Assembly (NCBI RefSeq): GCF_013004375.1
Contig: NZ_JABERI010000010.1
Span: forward strand, 22,385-86,384
Reading direction: 5' to 3'
DNA: 64,000 bases
From: Acinetobacter terrae
GTDB taxonomy: Bacteria; Pseudomonadota; Gammaproteobacteria; Pseudomonadales; Moraxellaceae
How positions within the stretch are numbered: position 1 is the stretch's first letter; every line of letters begins with the position of its first letter. Under the pieces are notes generated by a model. The model saw only the letters and a program-made list of their open reading frames with translations, ran no database searches and was not told where the DNA came from. The position numbers and the translations under genes were made by a program. This document shows positions 9,351 to 17,997 of this stretch, piece after piece.

Positions 9351-9875
9351 ATGAGTGCTTTAGATTTAGACTTATTGAGCGAATATCTAGACGGCGACCA
9401 AAATGAACATGGTCTAGATTTTGCGGCAACTCATGGTTTTTTATGTGCAACTGCTGTTGGACCAACTTTTGATAAATGGCTCGATGAACTTTTCGATAAC
9501 AATCAAAAGAAAGTTCCTGCTGAAATGATTGCACAAGTAAAAGCATGGTTAGAAGCAATTCGTCAAAACTTAGCCAATGAAGAAGGAATCGAATTTCCTT
9601 TTGAAATTGAAGAAGCTGATGTTGAATCAAGTTTAGGCGACTGGAGTGTTGGTTTCGTCGATGCAATGTTCTTAAACGAAGATGCCTGGTTCACACCTGA
9701 ACATGAAGAACAGTTGGTAGATTTAACTTTACCAATGATGGTCTTTAGTGGTGTGGATGACGAAGACCCACAAATGGAATCTTTCCGTCGCAATGGTCAG
9801 CTTATGGACGAAATTGCTGAGGAAATTCCAGAAAACTTAAATGAAATTTATTTGATGTATCACACACCAAACTAA
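9351..9875 (+). CDS. YecA/YgfB (UPF0149) family protein
   Basis: A 174-residue acidic protein of the UPF0149 family. It begins LDLLSEYLDGD, followed by LDFAATHGFLCATAVGP, the usual family signature, and has a central WSVGFVDAMFL. It lacks the C-terminal SEC-C zinc motif found in some YecA proteins. Role is not established. It follows the small acidic gene by 69 bases on the same strand and ends at a terminator. Confidence 0.85.
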   Translation: MSALDLDLLSEYLDGDQNEHGLDFAATHGFLCATAVGPTFDKWLDELFDNNQKKVPAEMIAQVKAWLEAIRQNLANEEGIEFPFEIEEADVESSLGDWSVGFVDAMFLNEDAWFTPEHEEQLVDLTLPMMVFSGVDDEDPQMESFRRNGQLMDEIAEEIPENLNEIYLMYHTPN

Positions 9876-9889
9876 TTCAGATAAGTTGT

Positions 9890-9918
9890 AAAAAAGCACC
9901 TTTAAAGGTGCTTTTTTT
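9890..9918 (+). terminator. Terminator after the UPF0149 gene
   Basis: AAAAAGCACC / GGTGCTTTTT hairpin with T runs on both strands. It can also serve the convergent gene ending at 9962. Confidence 0.8.
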
Positions 9919-9961
9919 ATGCGCGGATTTTCATTATTGGTAGGGCACTTCAGTGAAAGAC

Positions 9962-10375
9962 TTATTTTTGCTTACTGAGGGAATATCGGGCATAGCCATT
10001 ATAGGCGATATGAAAGATCAGCCCATGTAGCGCAATAGCGCCAGCCATCAGGAATGAATAGCTGGCTCTCCCGGCATGACCTAAAGTTATCAGAATTTCC
10101 TCAGCACGTGGATGCATAAAAATGAGGGCAAACATCATGATAAAGCCAATGATCATTGCGACTATTGTTGATCCCCAAATCAGTTTGCTTTTTTCTTTGT
10201 CATTCGGTAAGCGCTGTTCTTTTGTGACAAAATGTCTGGCGCTCAGAAAAGCAGAAGCAATCAGGCCAGGCAGCAGGGTGATGGCTCCGAGCTTTAGACC
10301 ATAAATCAATATACTGACCAGCACGATCAAGGCAATACTATAAACGACTGCAAAATATTTAAGATAATGCGACAT
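9962..10375 (-). CDS. Small integral membrane protein, ABZJ_00895-like
   Basis: A 137-residue protein with four hydrophobic segments: FAVVYSIALIVLVSILIYGL, a second around LLPGLIASAFL, a third WGSTIVAMIIGFIMMFALIF, and a fourth near AGAIALHGLIFHIAY. A short basic loop follows the second segment. It resembles Acinetobacter proteins called ABZJ_00895 family, but I know no function. The ATG has GGAG nine bases upstream. The gene lies 29 bases downstream of the dedA-like gene on the same strand, so the two may be co-transcribed. Confidence 0.7.
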   Translation of the reverse strand: MSHYLKYFAVVYSIALIVLVSILIYGLKLGAITLLPGLIASAFLSARHFVTKEQRLPNDKEKSKLIWGSTIVAMIIGFIMMFALIFMHPRAEEILITLGHAGRASYSFLMAGAIALHGLIFHIAYNGYARYSLSKQK

Positions 10376-10404
10376 CGTCTTAGTCTCCTGATGAGAACTT
10401 GTAA

Positions 10405-11022
10405 TCAGGATGGACGATTTTTACCTTGATGTCTACGGTATAGAATCCAGATAATAATGGCGATGACAACGATAATAATAAAATGGCTGACTTGGTTAAA
10501 AATATTCTGCATCAAGGCTTGGTTTTCGCCAAAATAAAAACCCACACAAGCTAAGAATGTCGTCCAGATAATCGTACCTAGACTACTGAAGAACATGAAT
10601 TTCCAAAAGGGCATGTGGCTCATGCCTGCAGGGATGCTAATCAATGAACGCACCGCAGGAATCATGCGGCCAAAGAAGACAATCCGGTGACCATACTGCT
10701 CAAACCAGTCCAAAGATTTTTTGACATCGTTAGATTTGATAAAAAGATATTTGCCGTAACGATCTACAAAACGAAAAATACTGTCGTGATTAAACTTATA
10801 GCCAATCCAGTACAGTATAGCGGCAGCAATCAGAGAGCCTATACAACCCGCGATAATCACGCCAACTAAAAGTAGCTCCCCTTGTGATGCAGAATAGCCA
10901 GCGGATGGCATAATGATTTCAGAGGGGATGGGAGGAAAAATATTGTCGAGGAACATGAGAAGGGCAATACCAAGGTAGCCCAATTGTTCCATAATGGAAA
11001 TAATCCATTCAGTCAGATTCAT
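10405..11022 (-). CDS. DedA family membrane protein
   Basis: Inner-membrane protein of the DedA/SNARE-associated family, 205 residues. Signatures are FLDNIFPPIPSEIIMPSAGY near the N-terminus, GYKFNHDSIFRFVDRYGKY, and the conserved GRMIPAVRSLISIPAGMSHM loop, then WTTFLACVGFYFG. DedA proteins act as lipid transporters (for example undecaprenyl phosphate or phosphatidylethanolamine flippases) and affect envelope integrity and polymyxin resistance; which role applies here is unknown. No clear ribosome binding site precedes the chosen ATG. Confidence 0.9.
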   Translation of the reverse strand: MNLTEWIISIMEQLGYLGIALLMFLDNIFPPIPSEIIMPSAGYSASQGELLLVGVIIAGCIGSLIAAAILYWIGYKFNHDSIFRFVDRYGKYLFIKSNDVKKSLDWFEQYGHRIVFFGRMIPAVRSLISIPAGMSHMPFWKFMFFSSLGTIIWTTFLACVGFYFGENQALMQNIFNQVSHFIIIVVIAIIIWILYRRHQGKNRPS

Positions 11023-11107
11023 AAGTTTATAAAAATAATAATGATATCTGAACTATCCTAAAGTTTATTTATTATAGGGTAAAGTAAAGCCAAGTAATTA
11101 AATTGGC

Positions 11108-11392
11108 TTATTCTTGGCTATGTACCAGTGTGTGAATGTAGACTTTTCTTAAGCTATACGACAGTGCAAAAGGAATCACGCTGAGCACTGCATATTCAAA
11201 CAGATTGGGTTTTAAGTGATAGGCAATAAATATAGATAAAATAGTGCCAATGACAGCCCCTAAGATCACAATAAAAAGATGTGATTGTTTATCTAAAAGC
11301 ATTTTTATTTCTTCTATTTTTTGATGGTTTTTTTCACGAATAAGGTGAACACGTTTCGCATAATTAACTGAACGGCTAATTGATCTTGGCAT
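11108..11392 (-). CDS. Hypothetical small membrane protein
   Basis: A 94-residue protein I do not recognise. It has a basic, helical N-terminal part (NYAKRVHLIREKNHQKIEE) followed by two hydrophobic segments, LFIVILGAVIGTILSIFIAY and FEYAVLSVIPFALSYSL, so it is probably an inner-membrane protein with a cytoplasmic N-terminal helix. AAGGAG lies 7 bases before the ATG, a near-ideal ribosome binding site. Two tandem 21-base repeats lie immediately upstream (11403-11444). Confidence 0.7.
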   Translation of the reverse strand: MPRSISRSVNYAKRVHLIREKNHQKIEEIKMLLDKQSHLFIVILGAVIGTILSIFIAYHLKPNLFEYAVLSVIPFALSYSLRKVYIHTLVHSQE

Positions 11393-11402
11393 AATTTAAC
11401 TC

Positions 11403-11444
11403 CTTTTTCACGTTATAAATTAACTTTTTCACGTTAAAAATTAA
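11403..11444. repeat. Tandem 21-bp direct repeats
   Basis: CTTTTTCACGTTAtAAATTA(A) is followed directly by a second copy with one mismatch, at 11403-11423 and 11424-11444. They sit 11 bases upstream of the minus-strand small membrane protein gene, where promoter or operator elements would be expected. Confidence 0.75.
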
Positions 11445-11561
11445 TGGGTTATGGTTTTATTCTAATTTTAACTACCAGATTATCAAATTATTTGAGACTT
11501 AGCATGCATTAATGGTGAAACTTGGTGATCTTTTCTTATCTATTGTTTATTTTGGGTAAAT

Positions 11562-11587
11562 AAAAAGCCCTCAAATGAGGGCTTTTT
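11562..11587 (-). terminator. Terminator after trhO
   Basis: AAAAAGCCCTC / GAGGGCTTTTT around a 4-base loop, with T runs on both strands, 24 bases after the trhO stop. Confidence 0.85.
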
Positions 11588-11611
11588 ATATATAACTTTA
11601 CAAATCAGAGA

Positions 11612-12544
11612 TTACAGACGTTTGCGTTTAGCCGCTGCAATTTGAGACTGACGCATACGGAAACCGGCTTTTTGTTGCTCTGTGGTTTTTTCGATGCAGT
11701 ATTTGCACGATACACCATGTTCGTAACTTGGAAGTTCAGCTTCTTCAGGAAGTAAAGGCCATCCACATGCATGACACTTAATGTTCTGACCTTCTTCTAC
11801 CCCATGGGTAACCGCAGTACGACCATCAAATACGAAACATTCGCCTTCCCACATACTTTCTTCAACAGGTGTTTCTTCCAGGTATTTTAAAATACCGCCT
11901 TTCAGGTGATAGACCTCATCAAAGCCTTCTTGAAGCAATAACGAAGTTGATTTTTCACAGCGAATACCACCGGTACAGAACATCGCAATTTTCTTGTCTT
12001 TATGTTGTGCAAGGTTTTGTTTTACATATTCTGGGAATTCACGGAAAGTTTCTGTTTTAGGGTCAAGAGCACCTTTGAATGTGCCTGCCTTATATTCGTA
12101 GTCATTACGCGTATCCACCAGAATCACGTCATCACGTGCAATCAGTTCGTTCCACTCTTTAGGATCTAGGTAGTGACCGACTAAGTCGCGTGGTTTAACT
12201 TCCACACCTAAAGTCACAATCTCTTTTTTGAGCTTGATTTTCATTTTACGGAAAGGTTTTTCATCGCTATGAGATTCTTTATACTCCATAGCATTAAAGC
12301 CTTCATTCAAAAGAAAGGCGTGAATTTGATCAACCGCTTGACGGTCCCCAGCCACAGTACCGTTAATACCTTCACTGGCTACAATTAGAGTTCCACACAA
12401 GTTAATGCTGTTGACCAAGTCTAAAAGACGTTGTTGAAGATCGGCAGGATCTTGAACTTCTTTAAATTGATATAGTGCTGCAACAACCCAACTTGTGGTC
12501 GCTTGCTGTTCTACAGGTGCAAGCTGTTCTACAGTAGCGTTCAT
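11612..12544 (-). CDS. trhO: tRNA uridine(34) hydroxylase TrhO (rhodanese family)
   Basis: Oxygen-dependent enzyme that hydroxylates U34 of some tRNAs, giving ho5U, the precursor of cmo5U/mo5U; formerly annotated YceA/UPF0176. The 310 residues include the N-terminal UPF0176 domain, a rhodanese domain with VDTRNDYEYKAGTF and the active loop MFCTGGIRCEKSTS, and a C-terminal cysteine cluster (CHACGWPL and CKYC) likely to bind zinc. The ATG at 12544 is chosen over one four codons upstream because GGAG lies six bases before it. It stands alone with its own terminator. Confidence 0.93.
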   Translation of the reverse strand: MNATVEQLAPVEQQATTSWVVAALYQFKEVQDPADLQQRLLDLVNSINLCGTLIVASEGINGTVAGDRQAVDQIHAFLLNEGFNAMEYKESHSDEKPFRKMKIKLKKEIVTLGVEVKPRDLVGHYLDPKEWNELIARDDVILVDTRNDYEYKAGTFKGALDPKTETFREFPEYVKQNLAQHKDKKIAMFCTGGIRCEKSTSLLLQEGFDEVYHLKGGILKYLEETPVEESMWEGECFVFDGRTAVTHGVEEGQNIKCHACGWPLLPEEAELPSYEHGVSCKYCIEKTTEQQKAGFRMRQSQIAAAKRKRL

Positions 12545-12748
12545 GGAATACTCCAAATGTATTATGATAGGACAAAATTCAAGGCGCGTATTTTAACGTG
12601 AATTGTATGAATAAGCGAGAAAACCATAACTAAAATATGGTTATTAAGCGAAAGATGCCGATATAGGCTGTTATTGATCAAATCGATCTTTAGTTAAAAG
12701 CGTTTGTTAGATGATTTTATTGATTTTTAAATTGTGTAGGAGTGTGTT

Positions 12749-13234
12749 TTGAGTACTGACCGTCGAATTGCTTCTTTGACCCCATGTGCAGGGCGTTGTT
12801 CTACGGTATTTGGTGATTCAGTATGCCGTGGTTGCCGTCGCTTTAACCATGAAGTGATTCAGTGGAATACATACACGCCTGAACAGCACACTGCGGTGTG
12901 GAAGCGTCTGGATGCACAACTGGATCAAATTTTGGTACCGATGTTACCGCATGCCGATTTACGTCATGTGGAGGGCTTTGTCTTATCTAAACGGATCCGT
13001 TTACGTGATGATGCCTCTAAAGGTCGCAAGCTTTATCACGCACTTAAAATTTGTGAGAAGAATAAAAATTTAGCTGAAGAAAGCGGTTTGGGTATTCAGG
13101 GTAAACAGGTGAAACTTCTTTGGCAGGAATTTGAACGTCGGGTGCTGGCTTTGGCTACAGCAAGTTATGATTTTGCTTTTTTACGTGCTGATGGTATTAG
13201 CCATAATTTATTACAGATGATGGAAGAAGATTAA
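12749..13234 (+). CDS. DUF1289-type cysteine-containing protein
   Basis: A 161-residue protein whose first 40 residues form a DUF1289-like motif: TPCAGRCSTVFGDSVCRGCR followed by RFNHEVIQW, with four cysteines that could bind metal. The remainder is charged and helical (ERRVLALATASYDFAFL near the C-terminus) and I do not recognise it. It starts at a TTG with AGGAG about 7 bases upstream. DUF1289 proteins have no firmly established role. Confidence 0.75.
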   Translation: MSTDRRIASLTPCAGRCSTVFGDSVCRGCRRFNHEVIQWNTYTPEQHTAVWKRLDAQLDQILVPMLPHADLRHVEGFVLSKRIRLRDDASKGRKLYHALKICEKNKNLAEESGLGIQGKQVKLLWQEFERRVLALATASYDFAFLRADGISHNLLQMMEED

Positions 13235-13293
13235 ACACATCATTTTTATTTGAATTTTCAAAAAATAAAAGTGATTGTTAAAGAGTCTAAAAA

Positions 13294-13904
13294 ATGAATA
13301 TCACAGAATACCTGTTGTATTGTATGGCTGTCGTTATCATGATTGCGACCTCTGGCCAGTCATGATGCTGGTTGCAAGTGCGGGACTCAAAGGCGGCTAT
13401 TGCAAAGCCTTGCAAACGATATTTGGAACCAACTTTGCCTCGCTAATTTTAATCACTGTTTCCATTTTGGTTCTGAAAGGTTTTCTGGATATTAATGAGC
13501 AGTGGTTTAACAGCATTAAAATTTTAGGTTGTTTGTATATTGCTTATTTGGGCTTTCAAATTTTAAAGGAAGTGTTGTTTTCTAAAGCAGGTGAATTGTC
13601 GTCGCAATCAAAATCATTGGATGGTGGTTTTAAACAGGGATTTTTGGTCGGTATTTCTAATCCTAAAGATATTATTTTCTTTGCTGCATTTTTCCCTCAA
13701 TTTGTATAGATCACCCCTGATTTAGGTATTAGTCTGGGGATTCTAACTTTGAGTTGGATTATTCTAGATTTTGCCACTTTATCATTGGTTTATTTGAGTT
13801 TTAATCGGTTATCTCAGTCCAAGATTTACAGTCAATTACTGCGGGCATGTGGGGCAATACTAATTTTAATAGCTGGATATGGTCTGTATTCCAGCTTGTT
13901 ATAA
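13294..13904 (+). pseudogene. LysE/RhtB-type exporter, frameshifted and with internal stop
   Basis: Remnant of a LysE-family amino acid exporter of about 205 residues. Reading from the ATG at 13294 gives MNITEYLLYCMAVVIMIAT, then a one-base loss near 13354-13358 shifts the frame; the expected P-G-P-V-M-M-L motif is spelled TCT GGC CAG TCA TGA instead. In the shifted frame the protein continues with MMLVASAGLKGGYCKALQT, hydrophobic segments and GISNPKDIIFFAAFFPQF. It then meets TAG at 13707-13709 and continues in the same frame (ITPDLGISLGILTLSW onwards) to TAA at 13902. Two independent lesions make a single sequencing error unlikely. Confidence 0.85.
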
Positions 13905-13920
13905 AAATATCGTAAATAAT

Positions 13921-13948
13921 AAAAAGCCCCTAAAGTCGGGGCTTTTTA
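13921..13948. terminator. Bidirectional terminator between the LysE remnant and ribB
   Basis: AAAAAGCCCC / GGGGCTTTTT with an 8-base loop (TAAAGTC region). T runs on both strands. Confidence 0.8.
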
Positions 13949-13958
13949 TTATTTGATC

Positions 13959-14618
13959 TTAGAGATTATGTGCTAAGCGATACTGCACAATTTCTTCGAT
14001 GGTAATCACGGTTAAGTGATGGCTTTGTGCATAAGCTAAAACTTGAATACCCGAAGCCATGGTGCCATCAGGATTGGTCAATTCACACAAAACACCTGCG
14101 GGTTTTAAGCCAGCTAAACGTGCTAAATCAATCGTCCCTTCAGTATGTCCACGACGGGTGAGTACACCACCATCACGGGCACGTAAAGGGAAGACATGAC
14201 CTGGACGGTTCAAGTCACTTGCGATCGCACCATCTTTAATGGCTGCTTTCACAGTGGTGGTTCGGTCTTTTGCTGAAACGCCAGTGGTTACACCTTCTGC
14301 CGCTTCGATGGTTACGGTAAATGCTGTTTTAAACTGGCTTGAGTTATCAGCCACCATTGGGGGAAGTTCCAAATGATTGGCCAATTCATCGGTTAAGCAT
14401 AGGCACACAATACCTGAACCATCACGAATCATACGTGCCATGGTTTCAACAGTTAGTGTTTCTGCAGCAACAATGAGATCGGCTTCATTTTCACGATCAA
14501 AATCATCCATGACCAAAACCGGTTTGCCTTGGCGGATATCTTCTAATGCTTTTTGGATACGTTGTTCAGCTGGAGGAAGAGCTGAAAAGAAAATTTCGGG
14601 TTGAATCAAACTAGACAT
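13959..14618 (-). CDS. ribB: 3,4-dihydroxy-2-butanone 4-phosphate synthase RibB
   Basis: Converts ribulose 5-phosphate to 3,4-dihydroxy-2-butanone 4-phosphate and formate for riboflavin synthesis. 219 residues, single-domain (no RibA GTP cyclohydrolase fused). Motifs include the metal/substrate loop [38 protein letters not shown] and [24 protein letters not shown]. The ATG at 14618 is chosen because the protein then begins [11 protein letters not shown], the normal family start; the open frame upstream runs into the riboswitch and is not coding. Expression is expected to be controlled by the FMN riboswitch about 100 bases upstream. Confidence 0.95.
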   Translation of the reverse strand: MSSLIQPEIFFSALPPAEQRIQKALEDIRQGKPVLVMDDFDRENEADLIVAAETLTVETMARMIRDGSGIVCLCLTDELANHLELPPMVADNSSQFKTAFTVTIEAAEGVTTGVSAKDRTTTVKAAIKDGAIASDLNRPGHVFPLRARDGGVLTRRGHTEGTIDLARLAGLKPAGVLCELTNPDGTMASGIQVLAYAQSHHLTVITIEEIVQYRLAHNL

Positions 14619-14717
14619 TGAAACGCTCTCGTAAAATAAAAATACGGTTGAACATTTCAGGACTGATGCAGAAATGGGGTCGCAGCGATATATCAAATAT
14701 AAATATCCGTTACGTCG

Positions 14718-14874
14718 TCTTCTTTCATCCGGACTATACCGTCGGCTTTGGTTTCTCACCAAATCTGCGAGTCAATCTTTTAATAAAAATTGACAGGCTC
14801 GTGGGCTGATTCAGTCATTGCGCATGTAAGCTGAATTTACCACCGGTGGGGAATTTCGCCCCGCCCTGAAGCGA
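14718..14874 (-). ncRNA. FMN riboswitch (RFN element) upstream of ribB
   Basis: Read on the minus strand, the RFN element's conserved blocks appear in order: CAGGGCGGGGCGAAATTCCC, CACCGGTGGT, AGCCCACGAGC, GATTTGGTG...AAACCAAAGCCGACGGT, and ATAGTCCGGATGAAAGAAGA. A variable arm (TTGTC...GATTGAC region) lies in the middle. It binds flavin mononucleotide and shuts off riboflavin genes. About 100 bases separate it from the ribB start. I did not see a clear terminator in that gap, so translational control is possible. Confidence 0.95.
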
Positions 14875-14983
14875 TGTGCAATTATTATATTCCTGTTTTT
14901 AAACAATGGCGCAGCTTTCTATAGATCAATCAGTCATATCGATAGTAATTGTGTGAATAATAAAGTGAAAATCAGCAGATAAT

Positions 14984-15010
14984 AAAAAAGCCCGCATATG
15001 GCGAGCTTTT
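14984..15010 (-). terminator. Terminator after panD
   Basis: On the minus strand AAAAGCTCGC pairs with GCGGGCTTTT (one U-G pair) around CATAT and is followed by Ts. Confidence 0.7.
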
Positions 15011-15024
15011 AATATCTTTAAATT

Positions 15025-15405
15025 TTAAGCCACTTGAACAGGAATACAGTTCGCAGTGTGATTTACAGTATTGTTTGGGTTAGCGTAAACAAGACGTGGT
15101 TTATGTGCATTCGCTTCAGCTTCAGTGAAATCACCAAATGTTGCGATAATCATCAAATCGCCAACGTCAGCTTGAAGTGCAGCACCACCATTGACTGAAA
15201 TAATGCCTGAGTTTTCTTCACCACGAATTGCATAAGTGGTAAAACGCTTACCATTAGTCACGTTCCACATATGAATTTCTTCATATTCGCGGATACCGGC
15301 TAAATCCAATAGCACGCCGTCAATTGCACAAGAACCTTCATAATGTAATTCTGCTTGTGTAACGACACAACGGTGAATTTTAGCTTTTAATAAACGAGAT
15401 AGCAT
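15025..15405 (-). CDS. panD: Aspartate 1-decarboxylase PanD (proenzyme)
   Basis: Pyruvoyl-dependent decarboxylase making beta-alanine for pantothenate and coenzyme A. The 126 residues match the family. [20 protein letters not shown] is the typical start. The self-cleavage site is the Gly-Ser bond in YEGSCAID at about residues 24-25, giving the pyruvoyl group, and NGGAALQ and [10 protein letters not shown] follow. It functions upstream of CoaD, which is also encoded in this window. It is monocistronic with its own terminator. Confidence 0.96.
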   Translation of the reverse strand: MLSRLLKAKIHRCVVTQAELHYEGSCAIDGVLLDLAGIREYEEIHMWNVTNGKRFTTYAIRGEENSGIISVNGGAALQADVGDLMIIATFGDFTEAEANAHKPRLVYANPNNTVNHTANCIPVQVA

Positions 15406-15550
15406 GGCTAGCGTCTCCTTAGTGGGCCTAAGATTTTATCTTATGGTTAAATCAAATCACTTCTTACTGGATCAGTAATCCGCAGAAAACGCATTTTGCT
15501 CCGAAATAAGCAACATGGCAAGAAGGATTGTTCAACAATTTATGGAATGA

Positions 15551-16132
15551 TCAGTTCGGTTTATAAGCATTGATTTGATTCATGGCTTGCTGTATGTCAC
15601 CGTTTACCAGCAATTTAATGCGAGATAAAGCGTGCGCAATGGCATCATCCATTAAATCTTGTTCGCTGCTAGGCGCTTTGCTGAGTACATGTCCGGATAC
15701 ACGTTCTTTTGCACCAGGATGACCAATACCAATACGTAAACGATGGAAATTAGAACCTAGATGCGGAACGATATCGCGTAAACCGTTATGACCACCGTGA
15801 CCACCACCTGTTTTTAGGCGAATTACACCGGGATTCATATCCAGTTCATCATGCGCAATCAGCATCGTTTCTGGGGCAACTTGATAGAATTTTGCGAAGG
15901 GCACAACACTTTTGCCAGAGGCATTCATAAAGGTTGTGGGTAAAAGCAGACGAACGTCTTTACCTTCAATATTACCGCGACCGCTGATTCCGTAGAATTT
16001 AGGATCGGCTTTGAGGGAAATGCCATATTGTTCTGCAAGGCGTTCCACGAACCAGAAGCCTGCATTATGGCGGGTTTGGGCGTATTCCTTACCAGGATTG
16101 CCCAAACCGACAATTAGCGAAAGTTTTGACAC
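15551..16132 (-). CDS. pth: Peptidyl-tRNA hydrolase Pth
   Basis: Releases tRNA from prematurely dropped peptidyl-tRNAs. 193 residues, usual length. Motifs are SLIVGLGNPGKEYAQTRHNA with the catalytic His, FMNASGKSV, AHDELDMNPG with the catalytic Asp, and GGGHGGHNGLRDI. It follows rplY by 18 bases on the same strand, the common prs-rplY-pth order, so co-transcription is likely. Confidence 0.97.
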   Translation of the reverse strand: MSKLSLIVGLGNPGKEYAQTRHNAGFWFVERLAEQYGISLKADPKFYGISGRGNIEGKDVRLLLPTTFMNASGKSVVPFAKFYQVAPETMLIAHDELDMNPGVIRLKTGGGHGGHNGLRDIVPHLGSNFHRLRIGIGHPGAKERVSGHVLSKAPSSEQDLMDDAIAHALSRIKLLVNGDIQQAMNQINAYKPN

Positions 16133-16150
16133 TAATTATACCGTTAACAC

Positions 16151-16447
16151 TTATGCGCGTTTAAAGTCAGCGTGCATAGGAGTGTTTTTAGCTGGGTGAC
16201 GTTGTAAAGCTTGGATTTTAACGCTTTCAACTTTATCGCCCACTTGAATTTCAATCACTTCTTCAAAGAAAGAATTGTCTTCAAGAAATTTAACAAGTTG
16301 ACGAAGTTCTAAAGTAACAGTTACAGGAGCAGCTTCGCCACCGTAAATGATTGCTGGAACTTTGTTTTCTAGACGAAGGCGGCGGCTCGAACCTTTCCCT
16401 TGTACTGATTCGTCACGAGCTACTGCATTTAATACGAAGTTTGCCAT
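16151..16447 (-). CDS. rplY: 50S ribosomal protein L25
   Basis: 5S-rRNA-binding ribosomal protein, 98 residues, close to the short E. coli-type L25 without the CTC-type C-terminal domain. It starts NFVLNAVARDESVQGKGSSR, then RRLRLENKVPAIIYGG, a recognisable L25 signature, and ends with HPAKNTPMHADFKRA. It lies between prs and pth on the same strand. Confidence 0.95.
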   Translation of the reverse strand: MANFVLNAVARDESVQGKGSSRRLRLENKVPAIIYGGEAAPVTVTLELRQLVKFLEDNSFFEEVIEIQVGDKVESVKIQALQRHPAKNTPMHADFKRA

Positions 16448-16502
16448 GATGACATTTCCTCATTGAGTTTAATTGACTGAACCTTCGACCAGTTCAGTGA
16501 TA

Positions 16503-16530
16503 GAAAGCCCCACCAGAGGGCAGGGCTTTT
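16503..16530 (-). terminator. Possible terminator or attenuator between prs and rplY
   Basis: AAAGCCC / GGGCTTT with a 12-base loop that can partly close. The downstream U tract (CTTTCTATC) is weak, so partial read-through into rplY-pth is likely. Confidence 0.4.
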
Positions 16531-16546
16531 AAAATTTAGCGCTGTA

Positions 16547-17500
16547 TTATAGATAACTATCGAACATTGCGCTAATAGATTCTTCGTTGTTAATACGACG
16601 AATTGTCTCAGCAACCATACCAGCTACTGAAACTTGGCGAATCTTACCAAGTTCTAATGCTTCTTGAGAAAGAGGAATAGTATCTGTTACGACAAGTTCG
16701 TCGAGTACAGAATTTTTCAAATTCTCAAGGGCTTTACCAGAAAGTACAGGGTGGGTTGCATAAGCAACAACACGGCGAGCACCAAATTGTTTCAGTGCAT
16801 CAGCAGCTTTACACAAAGTACCGGCAGTATCCACCATGTCATCCACGATTACGCAGTCACGATCTTTCACATCACCAATCAAATGCATCACTTGTGATTC
16901 ATTTGCTTTTTGACGACGTTTATCAATGATTGCGAGATCGATATCACCCATTTGCTTAGCTACAGCACGTGCACGAACTACACCGCCAACGTCTGGAGAA
17001 ACAACCATAAGATTATGGTGTTGCTGTTGACGAAGATCAGCAAGTAACGCAGGAGTACCGTAGATATTGTCTACAGGGATGTCGAAGAAACCTTGAATCT
17101 GGTCAGCATGAAGGTCGATCATTACAACGCGGTCAATACCTACAGTTGTCAGCATATCTGCTACAACTTTTGCAGTAATTGGCACACGGCTTGAACGAGG
17201 ACGACGATCTTGACGAGCATATCCGAAGTAAGGAATGACAGCAGTAATACGACCTGCGCTTGCACGACGTAAAGCATCGGCCATAACGAGGACTTCCATA
17301 AGGTTGTCATTCGTTGGGGCACAAGTAGGCTGTACGAGAAATACGTCTTTACCACGAACATTTTCAGTAATTTCGACAGCAATTTCACCGTCAGAAAAAT
17401 GACCTACAGATGCTGCACCTAAAGGAATGTGCAGGTGGCTTACGACTTTTTGGGCGAATTGTGGATGTGCAGTTCCACTAAAAACGACAAGATTGGGCAT
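16547..17500 (-). CDS. prs: Ribose-phosphate pyrophosphokinase Prs
   Basis: Makes PRPP from ribose 5-phosphate and ATP for nucleotide, histidine and NAD synthesis. 317 residues. Motifs are [14 protein letters not shown] at the start, [34 protein letters not shown], the metal-binding [11 protein letters not shown], and the PRPP loop [14 protein letters not shown]. The ATG at 17500 giving MPNLVVFSG is chosen; the longer open frame upstream is tRNA-Gln sequence. It lies 36 bases downstream of the last tRNA-Gln, so the two may share transcripts. Confidence 0.97.
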   Translation of the reverse strand: MPNLVVFSGTAHPQFAQKVVSHLHIPLGAASVGHFSDGEIAVEITENVRGKDVFLVQPTCAPTNDNLMEVLVMADALRRASAGRITAVIPYFGYARQDRRPRSSRVPITAKVVADMLTTVGIDRVVMIDLHADQIQGFFDIPVDNIYGTPALLADLRQQQHHNLMVVSPDVGGVVRARAVAKQMGDIDLAIIDKRRQKANESQVMHLIGDVKDRDCVIVDDMVDTAGTLCKAADALKQFGARRVVAYATHPVLSGKALENLKNSVLDELVVTDTIPLSQEALELGKIRQVSVAGMVAETIRRINNEESISAMFDSYL

Positions 17501-17536
17501 GAAGCACCCTTGGCGGTTGGAATGTTTGAAAATAGA

Positions 17537-17611
17537 TGGCAGGGGCGGCTGGATTCGAACCAACGGATGCCGAGATCAAAACCCGGTGCCTTACCACTTG
17601 GCGACGCCCCT
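17537..17611 (-). tRNA. tRNA-Gln (TTG), copy nearest prs
   Basis: 75 bases including encoded CCA. The acceptor stem AGGGGCG pairs with CGCCCCT, the anticodon loop carries TTG, and the T arm reads GGTTCGAATCC. It is identical to the copies at 17820 and 17922. Confidence 0.95.
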
Positions 17612-17702
17612 AATGCGGCAGAACTTTAATATTTTTACTGTTCTATGTCAAGGTAAATTAACAAATGAACATGCAAACTCTGTTCTGTCTTTTTTGAGAA
17701 AA

Positions 17703-17777
17703 TGGCAGGGGTAGCTGGATTCGAACCAACGGATGCCGAGATCAAAACCCGGTGCCTTACCACTTGGCGATACCCCT
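17703..17777 (-). tRNA. tRNA-Gln (TTG), variant acceptor stem
   Basis: Same as its neighbours except that the acceptor stem is AGGGGTA / TACCCCT. Positions 6-67 and 7-66 changed from C-G and G-C to U-A and A-U, so pairing is kept. CCA is encoded. Confidence 0.95.
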
Positions 17778-17819
17778 AAATTTGACCACTGTAATGTTTA
17801 TTTAAACCACTGGTTTAAA

Positions 17820-17894
17820 TGGCAGGGGCGGCTGGATTCGAACCAACGGATGCCGAGATCAAAACCCGGTGCCTTACCACTTGGCGACGCCCCT
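17820..17894 (-). tRNA. tRNA-Gln (TTG)
   Basis: Third copy in the array, identical to the copies at 17537 and 17922. CCA is encoded. Confidence 0.95.
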
Positions 17895-17921
17895 AATACA
17901 GTAATCTACAGATGAAAATGA

Positions 17922-17996
17922 TGGCAGGGGCGGCTGGATTCGAACCAACGGATGCCGAGATCAAAACCCGGTGCCTTACCACTTGGCGACGCCCCT
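17922..17996 (-). tRNA. tRNA-Gln (TTG), copy adjoining ispE
   Basis: First copy in the direction of transcription. Its 5' end is one base after the ispE stop codon, so the array is probably processed from an ispE-tRNA-prs transcript. CCA is encoded. Confidence 0.95.
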
Positions 17997-17997
17997 A

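Noticed and set aside
14619..14762. N-terminal extension of RibB
   Set aside because: It runs through the leader and FMN riboswitch; the RibB family starts at the ATG at 14618.
17501..17563. N-terminal extension of Prs
   Set aside because: The extra codons lie in the tRNA-prs spacer and tRNA; the family begins at MPNLVVFSG.
17427..17915. Open frames across the tRNA-Gln array (repeated [20 protein letters not shown])
   Set aside because: These are translations of tRNA-Gln sequence and its spacers, a well-known annotation artefact.
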